A DNA stretch of 5,764 nucleotides from Rubrobacter sp. (GTDB lineage Bacteria > Actinomycetota > Rubrobacteria > Rubrobacterales > Rubrobacteraceae). The stretch lies in NCBI GenBank assembly GCA_013815575.1, contig JACDFX010000147.1, forward strand, positions 1-5,764, in the 5' to 3' direction. The number at the start of each line of letters is the position of its first letter. Position 1 is the stretch's first letter. Both the position numbers and the translations under genes were made by a program. The notes under the pieces were generated by a model. It made no database searches. It saw only the letters and a list, made by a program, of their open reading frames with translations, and had not been told where the DNA came from. This document shows, in pieces, positions 1 through 5,764 of this stretch.

Positions 1-693
1 ACGGCGTTTGGGGTTCCGTGAGCCCGGCGGAGGTCCTGCTAGAGGCGAGGCGTCGAGGAGCTTCTTCGTGCCGCCGACCACGATCACGTCCTCTTCCTGA
101 AGGATCGTGTCGCCGCGGGGAAGCGTCCCCGCGCCGTCCTCCGGTTTAAGGGCGACGACCGTCAGGCCGAGGGTGCGCGAGAGGGCCAACTCGGCCAGGG
201 ATTTCCCCGCCCACTGCTGGGGAACTTTGGCCTCGATCAGGGCCTCGTCCTCGCCGAGGTCCACGTAGTCGAGCACGGCGGGGGAGGCAAGCACCCGGGC
301 TACCTGTTCACCCATCTCCCGCTCAGGCTGTATCACCCGATCGGCACCGACTTTCTCAAGCACGCGGGCATGGAGCTTGCCCGTGGCCCGCGCCACGATG
401 GTCGATACTCCTAGTTCTTTCAGGTTGGCCGTCGCGAGGATGCCGGCCTCGACGTGGTTCTCGCCGATCACGACCGCCGCCGCGTCGAAGTCCTGCACGT
501 TGAGGCCCCGCAAGACGTCCTCGTCCGTGGCGTCTGCCGCGACGAGGTGGACGTTGGGCAGGTCATCCGCGAGGTTCCGGATGAGGTCCTCCCGCGTGTC
601 CACGCCGAGGACGTCGTGGCCTAAAGAGTCGAGGGTGCCGGCCATCGCGATGCCGAGCCTGCCAAGGCCTACGACCGCGAACTGGCGGCTCAC
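1..693 (-). CDS. KtrA/TrkA-type RCK potassium-transport regulatory subunit (3' end cut by window edge)
   Basis: The 231 visible codons run from a GTG start at 693 to the window edge with no stop. The N-terminal RCK_N Rossmann fold (about residues 4-130) begins with the nucleotide-binding loop GLGRLG at residues 9-14. Asp32 sits at the end of the second strand, the usual position for ribose binding, and an ADATDEDVL segment (residues 53-61) follows. Residues from about 140 to 213 look like an RCK_C (TrkA_C) domain ending in VIVVGGTKKL. Family members are usually about 220 residues, so nearly the whole protein is present; the visible tail is a proline/arginine-rich linker. RCK subunits are cytosolic rings that bind NAD(H) or ATP/ADP, and through RCK_C sometimes c-di-AMP, to gate K+ transporters. 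The start lies seven bases after the permease stop, with GGTGA overlapping that stop as ribosome site, so translation is probably coupled. The family call is firm. The partner is inferred to be the adjacent permease, but a KtrB-type subunit beyond the edge is possible. Confidence 0.9.
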   Translation of the reverse strand, partial: MSRQFAVVGLGRLGIAMAGTLDSLGHDVLGVDTREDLIRNLADDLPNVHLVAADATDEDVLRGLNVQDFDAAAVVIGENHVEAGILATANLKELGVSTIVARATGKLHARVLEKVGADRVIQPEREMGEQVARVLASPAVLDYVDLGEDEALIEAKVPQQWAGKSLAELALSRTLGLTVVALKPEDGAGTLPRGDTILQEEDVIVVGGTKKLLDASPLAGPPPGSRNPKRR

Positions 694-700
694 GGGTGTC

Positions 701-2662
701 TCACCGGCCGCCGACGTGGATCAGGGGCCGCCGCGAGGCCTCGGGCTCGGCCTCCCTCAAAACCTCGTGGGTGACGGGGGCGGTGTCGCCCTCCCCGAAC
801 AGAATGAAGCGTATGAGGTACACGATCGGGTTCCCCTCCGTCCAGCCGAAGTAGCAGTGCGGGGTCTTGCCGGTCGTGTCCCTGAGGTCGAGCAGGAGCG
901 CCGCGATGGCGTTCGGCACCACGGAGCTTACGGCCCGGAGTACCTTGTGTCCCCCGACGTCGACGCCCCTGACCTCGAGCACGTCGGTGAACTCGGACGC
1001 GTCCTCGACGGAGACCTCCAAAAAGAGGATCGGCTGGTCCTCCGGGATGTGGTTGTCCTCGCGCTGCTCCCGCTCCTTGTGGGCGTACTCAGCCGGGTCG
1101 TGGCCGCTTCGGCGCCGGTGGGCGACGATGTGGATGTCGGGGCCCTTCGACGCCTCCCGGATAAACTCCTGCGCCTTCGCGTCGATCTCTATCCTCTCCT
1201 GGCGCAGTTCCAGCGAGCGCTGCACCCGCGAGACGAGCGAGACGGCTATGATCGCGGCGATAAACAACAGCGCGATCGTTATGCCGTCGGGCCGATCTAC
1301 GATGTTCGCCACGGTCGCGTAGGCGAAGACGACCGTGATCAAACCGAAGACCACGGACATCAACCGCCTCCCCTGGCGATGGACGGCTATGGTCACGGCG
1401 ATGGCCCCCGAGGTCATCATCGCGAGAACGCCGGTCGCGTAGGCACCGGCCTGGGCGGTCGGGTCGGCCGCGAAGACCACGACGACCACGACGGAGATCA
1501 GGGTATAGACCAGAACGAGGGGCCTGACGGCGCGTCCCCACTCCGGGGCCATTCCGTAGCGGGGCAAGTAGCGGGGCACGATGTTCAAAAGGCCCGCCAT
1601 CGCCGACGCCCCGGCGAACCACAGGATCGCGATGGTACTAGCGTCGTAGACGGTGCCGAAGGCGTCGCCCAGGTGCTCGTGGGCCAGGTAGGCGAGCGCC
1701 CGGCCTTTCGCCTCGCCGCTCCTGGCCTCTTCCACCGGGACGAGCATGGTCGTGATGAAGCTCGTCGTGATCAGGTAAAAGCACATCGTCACGGCCGCGA
1801 CGGTGAGCAGCTTGCGCGTGTTGCGGATGCGCCCGGCCGGATGCTCCGGGTCGTCGTCGGCATCCCCGCGCACGAGCGGCATCATGCCGACGCCGGTCTC
1901 GAACCCTGAGAGCCCGAGCGCCAGAAGTGGGAAAACTACTATCGCGGCGGTGAGCATCGAGAAGGGATTGCCATAGTTCGAGAAGAGCGACGTCTGCCAG
2001 TCCGCGAGGACCTGCGGGTTGGCGAAGACTTCGTAGAAGCCCACGGCCACGACGATGAGGTTGAGCACGAGGTACGCCCCGACGGTGACGACCGCGATGC
2101 CGATGGCCTCCTGAAAGCCCCGCAGAAAGACCGCGCCTAGAAGCCCGATCAGCACCAGGGTGACGATCACCAGCGTCCGGTCCGCGTGGCCGAAGGACTC
2201 CGGCCAGAATGGGTTCTCGACGATGTGGGCCGTGGCGTCCGAGGCGGACAGGGTGATGGTAACGACCCAGCCGGTCGCGACGAACCCGAGGAGGCACAAG
2301 ACGAAGAGCTTGCCCTTCCAGAACGAGAGCAGGTCTTCGAGCATCGCGATCGAACCCTGCCCGGTGGGGCTCTTGCGCGCGACGATGCGGTACATCGGCA
2401 GCGCCCCGAAGAGCGTCAGCAACACGATGAGCATGGTGGCGATGGGGGAGAGCGCCCCGGCAGCCGCGAGCGCGATGCCGGGTATGTAGCCGAGCGTCGA
2501 GAAGTAGTCCACCCCCGTGAGGCATACGACCTGCCACCACGGATGCTGGTCGTCCTCGCTCTCCCGCGCCCCCGGCCCCTTGGCCTGCTCGATGCGGTGC
2601 TTCAGCAACCAGCGGGTGAGGCTGTTGCCGGAGCGCGCGGATGGAGCCGTAGACTTAGCCAT
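701..2662 (-). CDS. APC-superfamily permease with cytosolic C-terminal domain; possible KimA-like potassium importer
   Basis: The protein has 653 residues. After a charged N-terminus (1-40) come about twelve membrane segments, roughly at 43-70, 73-93, 117-140, 162-180, 187-209, 234-256, 284-308, 338-360, 379-398, 403-425, 433-453 and 459-478. A soluble domain of about 174 residues follows (480-653). TM1 has the broken-helix glycine pattern of the LeuT/APC fold ([10 protein letters not shown], 55-64), and TM6 carries GLSGFETG (250-257). Automatic annotation would say amino-acid permease. Against recalled Bacillus KimA, D52 and Y59 match the TM1 Asp/Tyr pair with the same seven-residue spacing, T135 and S139 match the TM3 Thr/Ser pair, and T256 may match the TM6 Thr, so K+ (probably with H+) is a plausible substrate. 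The RCK gene seven bases downstream supports this. The ATG at 2662 is the first start after an in-frame stop; no Shine-Dalgarno is visible, so a slightly later start is possible. The superfamily is sure; the substrate is inferred. Confidence 0.88.
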   Translation of the reverse strand: MAKSTAPSARSGNSLTRWLLKHRIEQAKGPGARESEDDQHPWWQVVCLTGVDYFSTLGYIPGIALAAAGALSPIATMLIVLLTLFGALPMYRIVARKSPTGQGSIAMLEDLLSFWKGKLFVLCLLGFVATGWVVTITLSASDATAHIVENPFWPESFGHADRTLVIVTLVLIGLLGAVFLRGFQEAIGIAVVTVGAYLVLNLIVVAVGFYEVFANPQVLADWQTSLFSNYGNPFSMLTAAIVVFPLLALGLSGFETGVGMMPLVRGDADDDPEHPAGRIRNTRKLLTVAAVTMCFYLITTSFITTMLVPVEEARSGEAKGRALAYLAHEHLGDAFGTVYDASTIAILWFAGASAMAGLLNIVPRYLPRYGMAPEWGRAVRPLVLVYTLISVVVVVVFAADPTAQAGAYATGVLAMMTSGAIAVTIAVHRQGRRLMSVVFGLITVVFAYATVANIVDRPDGITIALLFIAAIIAVSLVSRVQRSLELRQERIEIDAKAQEFIREASKGPDIHIVAHRRRSGHDPAEYAHKEREQREDNHIPEDQPILFLEVSVEDASEFTDVLEVRGVDVGGHKVLRAVSSVVPNAIAALLLDLRDTTGKTPHCYFGWTEGNPIVYLIRFILFGEGDTAPVTHEVLREAEPEASRRPLIHVGGR

Positions 2663-2664
2663 AA

Positions 2665-2684
2665 GATGCCGGTCGCATCCGACC
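2665..2684 (-). promoter_or_regulatory. Two overlapping, mutually exclusive hairpins next to the permease start
   Basis: In the message orientation the leader contains GGTCG, GATG, CGACC (2684 to 2671), a perfect 5-bp stem with a four-base loop. The loop and 3' arm also form part of GATGC, GACCG, GCATC (2679 to 2665), another perfect 5-bp stem that a G-U pair could extend. Both cannot form at once. The second ends two bases before the ATG at 2662. No purine-rich ribosome site lies at normal distance, so one structure might expose or hide the initiation region. Stems this short arise by chance in GC-rich DNA, so a function is only a possibility. Confidence 0.25.
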
Positions 2685-2721
2685 CGCCTCGAAGTTTAGC
2701 ACGGCGTCCGATGACCCCGAC

Positions 2722-2895
2722 TCAGGAACCGTAAATACCTATCAGCAGCACGAGGCCCAGGGCGGCGACGCCGAAGACGACGAGGATGAGGACGAAAGCC
2801 CTGTCCGCCCCCTTCTCCGTGGACCTCTGGGGGGCGCGGCCCCGCCGCCTGTTCCGCCGGCTGCCCGGCTTCCATCCCGCCCCTCCGAACCTCAT
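2722..2895 (-). CDS. 57-residue single-pass membrane protein of unknown function
   Basis: I do not recognise this family. The ATG at 2895 opens 57 codons closed by TGA at 2724-2722. Residues 1-32 are strongly basic, with an arginine cluster around 13-20 and further Arg/Lys at 24, 28 and 32. Residues 33-53 form one hydrophobic helix (FVLILVVFGVAALGLVLLIGI) and the tail is only YGS. By the positive-inside rule the basic arm should be cytosolic and the C-terminus outside. TAGGG, overlapping the sucD stop, is a fair ribosome site seven bases before the ATG. It is the only frame filling the space between sucD and the permease, and the clean hydrophobic helix and GC-ending codons favour a real gene. 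It may be a small partner of the transporter, a membrane tether, or an unrelated passenger. Confidence 0.6.
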   Translation of the reverse strand: MRFGGAGWKPGSRRNRRRGRAPQRSTEKGADRAFVLILVVFGVAALGLVLLIGIYGS

Positions 2896-2904
2896 CGCGA
2901 GACC

Positions 2905-3777
2905 CTACCGTCCGAGCGCCTCGGCCACGAGCTCCGCCACCTCGGACGGGTTCGTCGCCGCCCGGATACCGGCGCCCCGCAAGGCCTCGCTCTTGGCCTC
3001 AGCCGTGCTCTCCCCGCCGGAAACTATCGCGCCGGCGTGGCCCATCGTCTTGCCCTCGGGTGCTGTGAAGCCCGCGATGTAGGCGACGACGGGGGTCTTC
3101 ATCTCGTTCTGGACGTACGCGGCGGCGAGCTGCTCGGCGTTGCCGCCGATCTCCCCGATCATCACTACGCACTCTGTCTCGGGGTCCTCCTCGAACTTGC
3201 CAAGGATCTCGATAAAGTTGGTGCCGATGATCGGGTCGCCCCCGATGCCGACCGCCGTGCTCTGACCGATGCCCCTCTGGGTAAGCTCGTTGACGATCTG
3301 GTAAGTGAGCGTCCCGCTGCGGCTGACCACCCCGACGTTGCCAGGAGTAAAGATGTCGCGCGGCATGATCGAGACGTTGGACTTGCCCGGCGAGAGCACG
3401 CCAGGACAGTTCGGCCCGATAAGCGTCGCCTCCTTCGTCCCGATAAAGTCCGCCACCCGCATCATGTCGTGTACCGGGATGCCCTCGGTGATGCAGCAGA
3501 TGGTGCCCATGCCGGAGTCCAGGGACTCGAACACTGCGTCCGCGGCGAACGGCGGGGGGACGAAGATAACGCTCGCGTTGGCCCCGGTCTCCGCGACCGC
3601 GCCCGCGACGGTGTCGAAGACGGGTATGCCGTCGTGGTTCTGGCCGCCCTTGCCGGGCGTGACGCCGGCCACGACGTTCGTGCCGCTCTCGAGCATCCGT
3701 CCGGTGTGGAAGGCGCCCTCGCGCCCCGTGATGCCCTGGACCAGGAGGCGCGTGCCGCTGTCTACCAGTATCGCCAT
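2905..3777 (-). CDS. sucD: Succinyl-CoA synthetase (ADP/GDP-forming) alpha subunit
   Basis: This is the catalytic alpha subunit of the TCA-cycle enzyme that interconverts succinyl-CoA and succinate with ATP or GTP formation in the cytosol. It has 290 residues, the usual length. Residues 1-130 form the CoA-binding Rossmann domain, with GITGREG at 15-21 and [11 protein letters not shown] at 121-131. The ligase domain follows and carries the phosphohistidine motif GHAGA at 246-250, with His247 as the residue that is phosphorylated during turnover. The next glycine-rich [10 protein letters not shown] is the normal continuation. The ATG at 3777 has a strong GGAGGT ribosome site nine bases upstream, inside the end of sucC. 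It starts three bases after the sucC stop, so both subunits should be made from one transcript. All key residues seen are intact. Its own TAG stop is followed nine bases later by the small membrane-protein gene. Confidence 0.97.
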   Translation of the reverse strand: MAILVDSGTRLLVQGITGREGAFHTGRMLESGTNVVAGVTPGKGGQNHDGIPVFDTVAGAVAETGANASVIFVPPPFAADAVFESLDSGMGTICCITEGIPVHDMMRVADFIGTKEATLIGPNCPGVLSPGKSNVSIMPRDIFTPGNVGVVSRSGTLTYQIVNELTQRGIGQSTAVGIGGDPIIGTNFIEILGKFEEDPETECVVMIGEIGGNAEQLAAAYVQNEMKTPVVAYIAGFTAPEGKTMGHAGAIVSGGESTAEAKSEALRGAGIRAATNPSEVAELVAEALGR

Positions 3778-3780
3778 GTT

Positions 3781-4947
3781 CTACCGACCTCCATCGCTGT
3801 CGCGCGTTCCGCGCGCGAGCTCCACGGCGCGGCGGGCCGCGTCGAGCATCGTCTCCTCGGTGTGTACGTTATCCGGCGTGTTCTCCGCCAGGATGCGGCG
3901 TCCCTCCTCGGCGTTCGTCCCGTCCAGGCGAACCACGATCGGGAGTTCTATGCCGGTCCTCTCGATGGCGGAGAGAAGGCCGCGGGCCACCTCGTCGCCG
4001 CGCGTGATCCCGCCAAAGATGTTGAAAAGCACGCTCTCGACCTGCTCGTTTGACGTAACGATGTCGAGCGCCGTCGAGATCTTCTCCGCGTCCGCACCGC
4101 CCCCGACGTCGCAGAAGTTGGCCGGCTTCCCGCCGGCCTGGGCCACCACGTCAAGCGTGCTCATCACGAGCCCCGCCCCGTTGCCGAGGATGCCCACGTT
4201 CCCGTCTAGCTTCACGTACTGCAGGCCCACCTCCTGCGCCCGCTGCTCCTGCGGGTCGGCGGCCTCGACGTCGTGCAGATCGGCGATATCCGTGTGCCGG
4301 TACAAACTGGAGTCGTCCACCGTCACCTTCGAGTCGAGCGTCAGGACGTGGCCGTCCTTCGTGAGCACGAGCGGGTTTATCTCCACGAGGCTCGCGTCGA
4401 GCCCCTCGAATGCCTTGTAGAGGCTGTTCAGCGTCCGCCCGACGCCCTTCGCGGCGTCGCCGGTGAGCCCGGCGGAGAACACGATCTCGCGTACCTGGTA
4501 AGGCAAGAGCCCTAGCAGCGGGTCAACGTGCGTCCGAACGATGGCCTCCGGCTTGGTCTCCGCGACCTCTTCGATGTCCACGCCGCCCTCGGTCGAGAAC
4601 AGGATAAGGGGCCTCTTCGCCGCCCGGTCCACCGTGATGGAGAGGTAGTACTCCTTCTCGATCTCGGCCCCGCCCTCGACGTACACCCGCCTGACCGTGT
4701 GCCCCCGAATATCCATCCCGAGAATGCGCTCCGCGGCCTCCCGCGCCTCCGTGGCGTTGTGGACCACCGCGATGCCCCCGGCCTTGCCGCGCCCGCCGAT
4801 GAGGACCTGCGCCTTGACGGCTACCGTGCCGCCGAGTGTCTCCGCCGCCCGGGCCGCCTCCTCCGGGGTGCCGGCCACGACGCCAGGAAGCGTCTCCAGG
4901 CCGTAGCTCCTCAACAGTTCTTTGCCCTGATACTCGTAAAGATCCAA
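3781..4947 (-). CDS. sucC: Succinyl-CoA synthetase (ADP/GDP-forming) beta subunit
   Basis: This is the nucleotide- and succinate-binding partner of SucD. The protein starting at TTG 4947 has 388 residues, the same as E. coli SucC, and opens with the family N-terminus MDLYEYQGKELL. The ATP-grasp half occupies about residues 1-230, with Lys45, the glycine loop GGRGKAGG (51-58), EINP (189-192, the Mg2+-binding Glu and Asn) and Asp205 in LDSKV. The CoA-ligase half carries GNGAGL (255-260), NIFGGITR (309-316) and the RLDGTNAEEG segment (340-349). I chose TTG because GGGAG sits six bases upstream and the promoter predicts a transcript start near 4976. A GTG at 4977 would add ten residues unlike the family and would lie at or upstream of the predicted transcript 5' end. 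Nucleotide specificity (ATP or GTP) cannot be decided by eye. Confidence 0.96.
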   Translation of the reverse strand: MDLYEYQGKELLRSYGLETLPGVVAGTPEEAARAAETLGGTVAVKAQVLIGGRGKAGGIAVVHNATEAREAAERILGMDIRGHTVRRVYVEGGAEIEKEYYLSITVDRAAKRPLILFSTEGGVDIEEVAETKPEAIVRTHVDPLLGLLPYQVREIVFSAGLTGDAAKGVGRTLNSLYKAFEGLDASLVEINPLVLTKDGHVLTLDSKVTVDDSSLYRHTDIADLHDVEAADPQEQRAQEVGLQYVKLDGNVGILGNGAGLVMSTLDVVAQAGGKPANFCDVGGGADAEKISTALDIVTSNEQVESVLFNIFGGITRGDEVARGLLSAIERTGIELPIVVRLDGTNAEEGRRILAENTPDNVHTEETMLDAARRAVELARGTRDSDGGR

Positions 4948-4953
4948 GTCAGA

Positions 4954-4958
4954 CTCCC
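4954..4958 (-). promoter_or_regulatory. Ribosome binding site that fixes the sucC TTG start
   Basis: GGGAG in message orientation lies six bases before the TTG at 4947, an ideal distance. Initiation there gives the exact family N-terminus and length. The upstream in-frame GTG at 4977 has no comparable site. Confidence 0.75.
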
Positions 4959-4982
4959 GCGAAACCCGCCATGACACGGCGG

Positions 4983-4988
4983 ATTATA
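4983..4988 (-). promoter_or_regulatory. -10 box TATAAT of the sucC operon promoter
   Basis: A perfect TATAAT on the minus strand stands out in GC-rich DNA. It predicts a transcript start near 4976 and a leader of about 29 bases that contains the sucC ribosome site. The -35 region at the normal 17-base spacing reads GGAAAA, a poor match to TTGACA, so an activator or a relaxed sigma factor may be involved. An A-run just upstream (message orientation, 5009 to 5005) might aid polymerase binding. The -10 box is seen directly; the promoter role is inferred. Confidence 0.5.
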
Positions 4989-5048
4989 CAGAGAGGCCGT
5001 TGCCTTTTTCCCCCAGGTGCCCATCGCGCACCGCGGCGAAGCAAACCC

Positions 5049-5054
5049 TATACT
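5049..5054 (+). promoter_or_regulatory. Possible -10 box TATACT for the DUF554 gene
   Basis: TATACT matches the -10 consensus at five of six positions and lies in the divergent space. It would start transcription near 5061, only a few bases before the preferred TTG start at 5065, so the message would be leaderless or nearly so. That would fit the absence of a ribosome site there. The -35 region (around 5026-5031, GCGCAC) is poor. If the GTG at 5017 is the true start, this box lies inside the gene and is not its promoter. Confidence 0.3.
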
Positions 5055-5064
5055 CTGGCCTGTC

Positions 5065-5757
5065 TTGGGCCTCGGAACCGCGATAAACGTCGTCGCCGTG
5101 CTGGTCGGAGGGGGTATAGGAACCCTCGCCGGTGCGAGGCTGCCAGAAGGCATGCGCGTGACGGCCATGCAGGCCATCGGGATAGTGACGTTGCTAGTAG
5201 GCGTTGCGAACTTTCTCGAGTTCGATAATCCCCTCGTGCCCCTGGTGAGCGTGATCTCGGGGCTGGTGGTCGGGGAGATCCTCGGTATCGAGGATGGGCT
5301 CAAGAGGCTCGGAGATTACCTGGAGAGGCGGTTCTCGAAGGGGGAGAGCCCGGTCAGCCGGGCTTTCGTTACGACGAGCCTCTTGTTCTGCGTGGGGCCC
5401 CTCACGGTGATCGGGTCTTTGGAAGACGGGCTTCGGGGGGACTACAGCCTGCTGGCGCTCAAGAGCGGGCTCGACTTTATCGCGGCGCTGGCGTTCGCGT
5501 CCGTGCTCGGGTGGGGGGTCTTGCTCTCCGCCGGGACCGTGCTGGTCGTGCAGGGGTCGCTGACGCTCGGGGCGGGGTTTCTGGAGCCGTTCGTGACGGA
5601 CGCGATGATCTCGGCGGCCACGGCCACGGGGGGCGTCTTGATCGTGGGCCTGGGCCTCGGGCTGCTGGATCTCAAACAAGTGCGGGTGGCAAACATGCTG
5701 CCGGCGCTGCTTTTCGCGCCGCTGATCGTCGCCTCAGCACCCCTATTGCCCTTCTAG
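5065..5757 (+). CDS. DUF554 family integral membrane protein (YqgA/YdfK-like)
   Basis: From the TTG at 5065 this is a 230-residue polytopic membrane protein, matching the roughly 230-235 residues of YqgA and YdfK. The family pattern is clear: an N-terminal GTAINVVAVLVGGGIG (4-19), then SLLFCVGPLTVIGS (105-118) with an EDGLRGD loop (120-126), a KSGLDFIAALAFAS segment (133-146), a VQG turn (162-164), TATGGVLIVGLGLGLL (186-201) and a C-terminal NMLPALLFAPL helix (210-220). About seven membrane helices can be drawn, with a charged cytosolic-looking loop at 75-99. The family has no settled function that I can name; a transport or channel role is guesswork. It diverges from sucC and shares its intergenic space. 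An in-frame GTG at 5017 would add sixteen residues ahead of the conserved region; neither start has a good ribosome site. Family certain, start uncertain. Confidence 0.88.
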   Translation: MGLGTAINVVAVLVGGGIGTLAGARLPEGMRVTAMQAIGIVTLLVGVANFLEFDNPLVPLVSVISGLVVGEILGIEDGLKRLGDYLERRFSKGESPVSRAFVTTSLLFCVGPLTVIGSLEDGLRGDYSLLALKSGLDFIAALAFASVLGWGVLLSAGTVLVVQGSLTLGAGFLEPFVTDAMISAATATGGVLIVGLGLGLLDLKQVRVANMLPALLFAPLIVASAPLLPF

Positions 5758-5764
5758 CTTTCGC

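Noticed and set aside
377..1909. A 510-codon open frame on the plus strand opposite the permease and RCK genes
   Set aside because: It is antisense to two clearly recognisable genes. Its translation is Asp/Arg/Gly/His-rich without any domain, as expected for the complement of GC-rich membrane-protein codons.
2693..2698. TAAACT on the minus strand as a dedicated permease promoter
   Set aside because: The -10 match is imperfect and the positions 16-18 bases upstream (for example GTCGGG) do not resemble a -35 box, so it is too weak to list as a feature.
2663..2721. c-di-AMP (ydaO-type) riboswitch ahead of the permease
   Set aside because: Such riboswitches are well over 100 bases. Only 59 bases are available and the conserved core is not seen.
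3037..4053. A 338-codon plus-strand open frame opposite sucD and the end of sucC
   Set aside because: Antisense shadow of two highly conserved enzymes. It has low-complexity Arg/Asp/Ala composition and no recognisable motif.
4970..4972. ATG on the minus strand as the sucC start
   Set aside because: It is 25 bases from TTG 4947 and therefore out of the sucC frame.
1..5764. CRISPR arrays, insertion sequences, tRNA or rRNA genes, phage or attachment sites
   Set aside because: No spaced direct repeats, transposase motifs, terminal inverted repeats or RNA-gene signatures were seen; coding genes fill almost the whole window.

Overview
The window is a GC-rich (about two-thirds G+C by eye) bacterial chromosome segment. 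Genes are packed tightly, GTG and TTG starts are used, and AGG and ATA codons appear freely beside GC-ending ones. SucC and SucD are of the ordinary bacterial type. Together this suggests a deep-branching actinobacterium. A Rubrobacter-like organism is my best guess, but it rests on composition and gene style, not on a marker gene.

Layout: nearly everything lies on the minus strand and reads from about position 4976 down to position 1. The order is sucC (succinyl-CoA synthetase beta), sucD (alpha), a 57-residue single-pass membrane protein, a 653-residue APC-superfamily permease with a large cytosolic C-terminal domain, and a KtrA/TrkA-type RCK protein that runs off the left edge. Gaps are 3, 9, 59 and 7 bases, and no terminator-like hairpin with a T-run lies between the genes, so one transcript is possible. 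The 59-base gap before the permease is the only place with room for an extra promoter or leader. On the plus strand a DUF554 (YqgA/YdfK-like) membrane protein diverges from sucC. The roughly 117-base space between them holds a perfect TATAAT -10 box for sucC and a TATACT-like box for the DUF554 gene. No stretch over 300 bases lacks a gene.

How the genes work together: SucCD is the substrate-level phosphorylation step of the TCA cycle (succinyl-CoA + NDP + Pi to succinate + NTP + CoA). The permease would usually be labelled an amino-acid transporter. However, it lines up with what I recall of the potassium importer KimA at several ion-site positions (D52, Y59, T135, S139, T256), and an RCK protein follows it seven bases downstream. 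I therefore infer a potassium uptake module in which a KimA-like carrier is paired with an RCK regulatory subunit. RCK partners are well known for Ktr/Trk systems and K+ channels, and I know of none established for this carrier type. This is the most interesting hypothesis here. Secondary oddities are the 57-residue membrane protein, the shared reading frame of sucC, sucD and that protein broken only by two TAG codons, and two mutually exclusive small hairpins just upstream of the permease start, where no Shine-Dalgarno sequence is seen.
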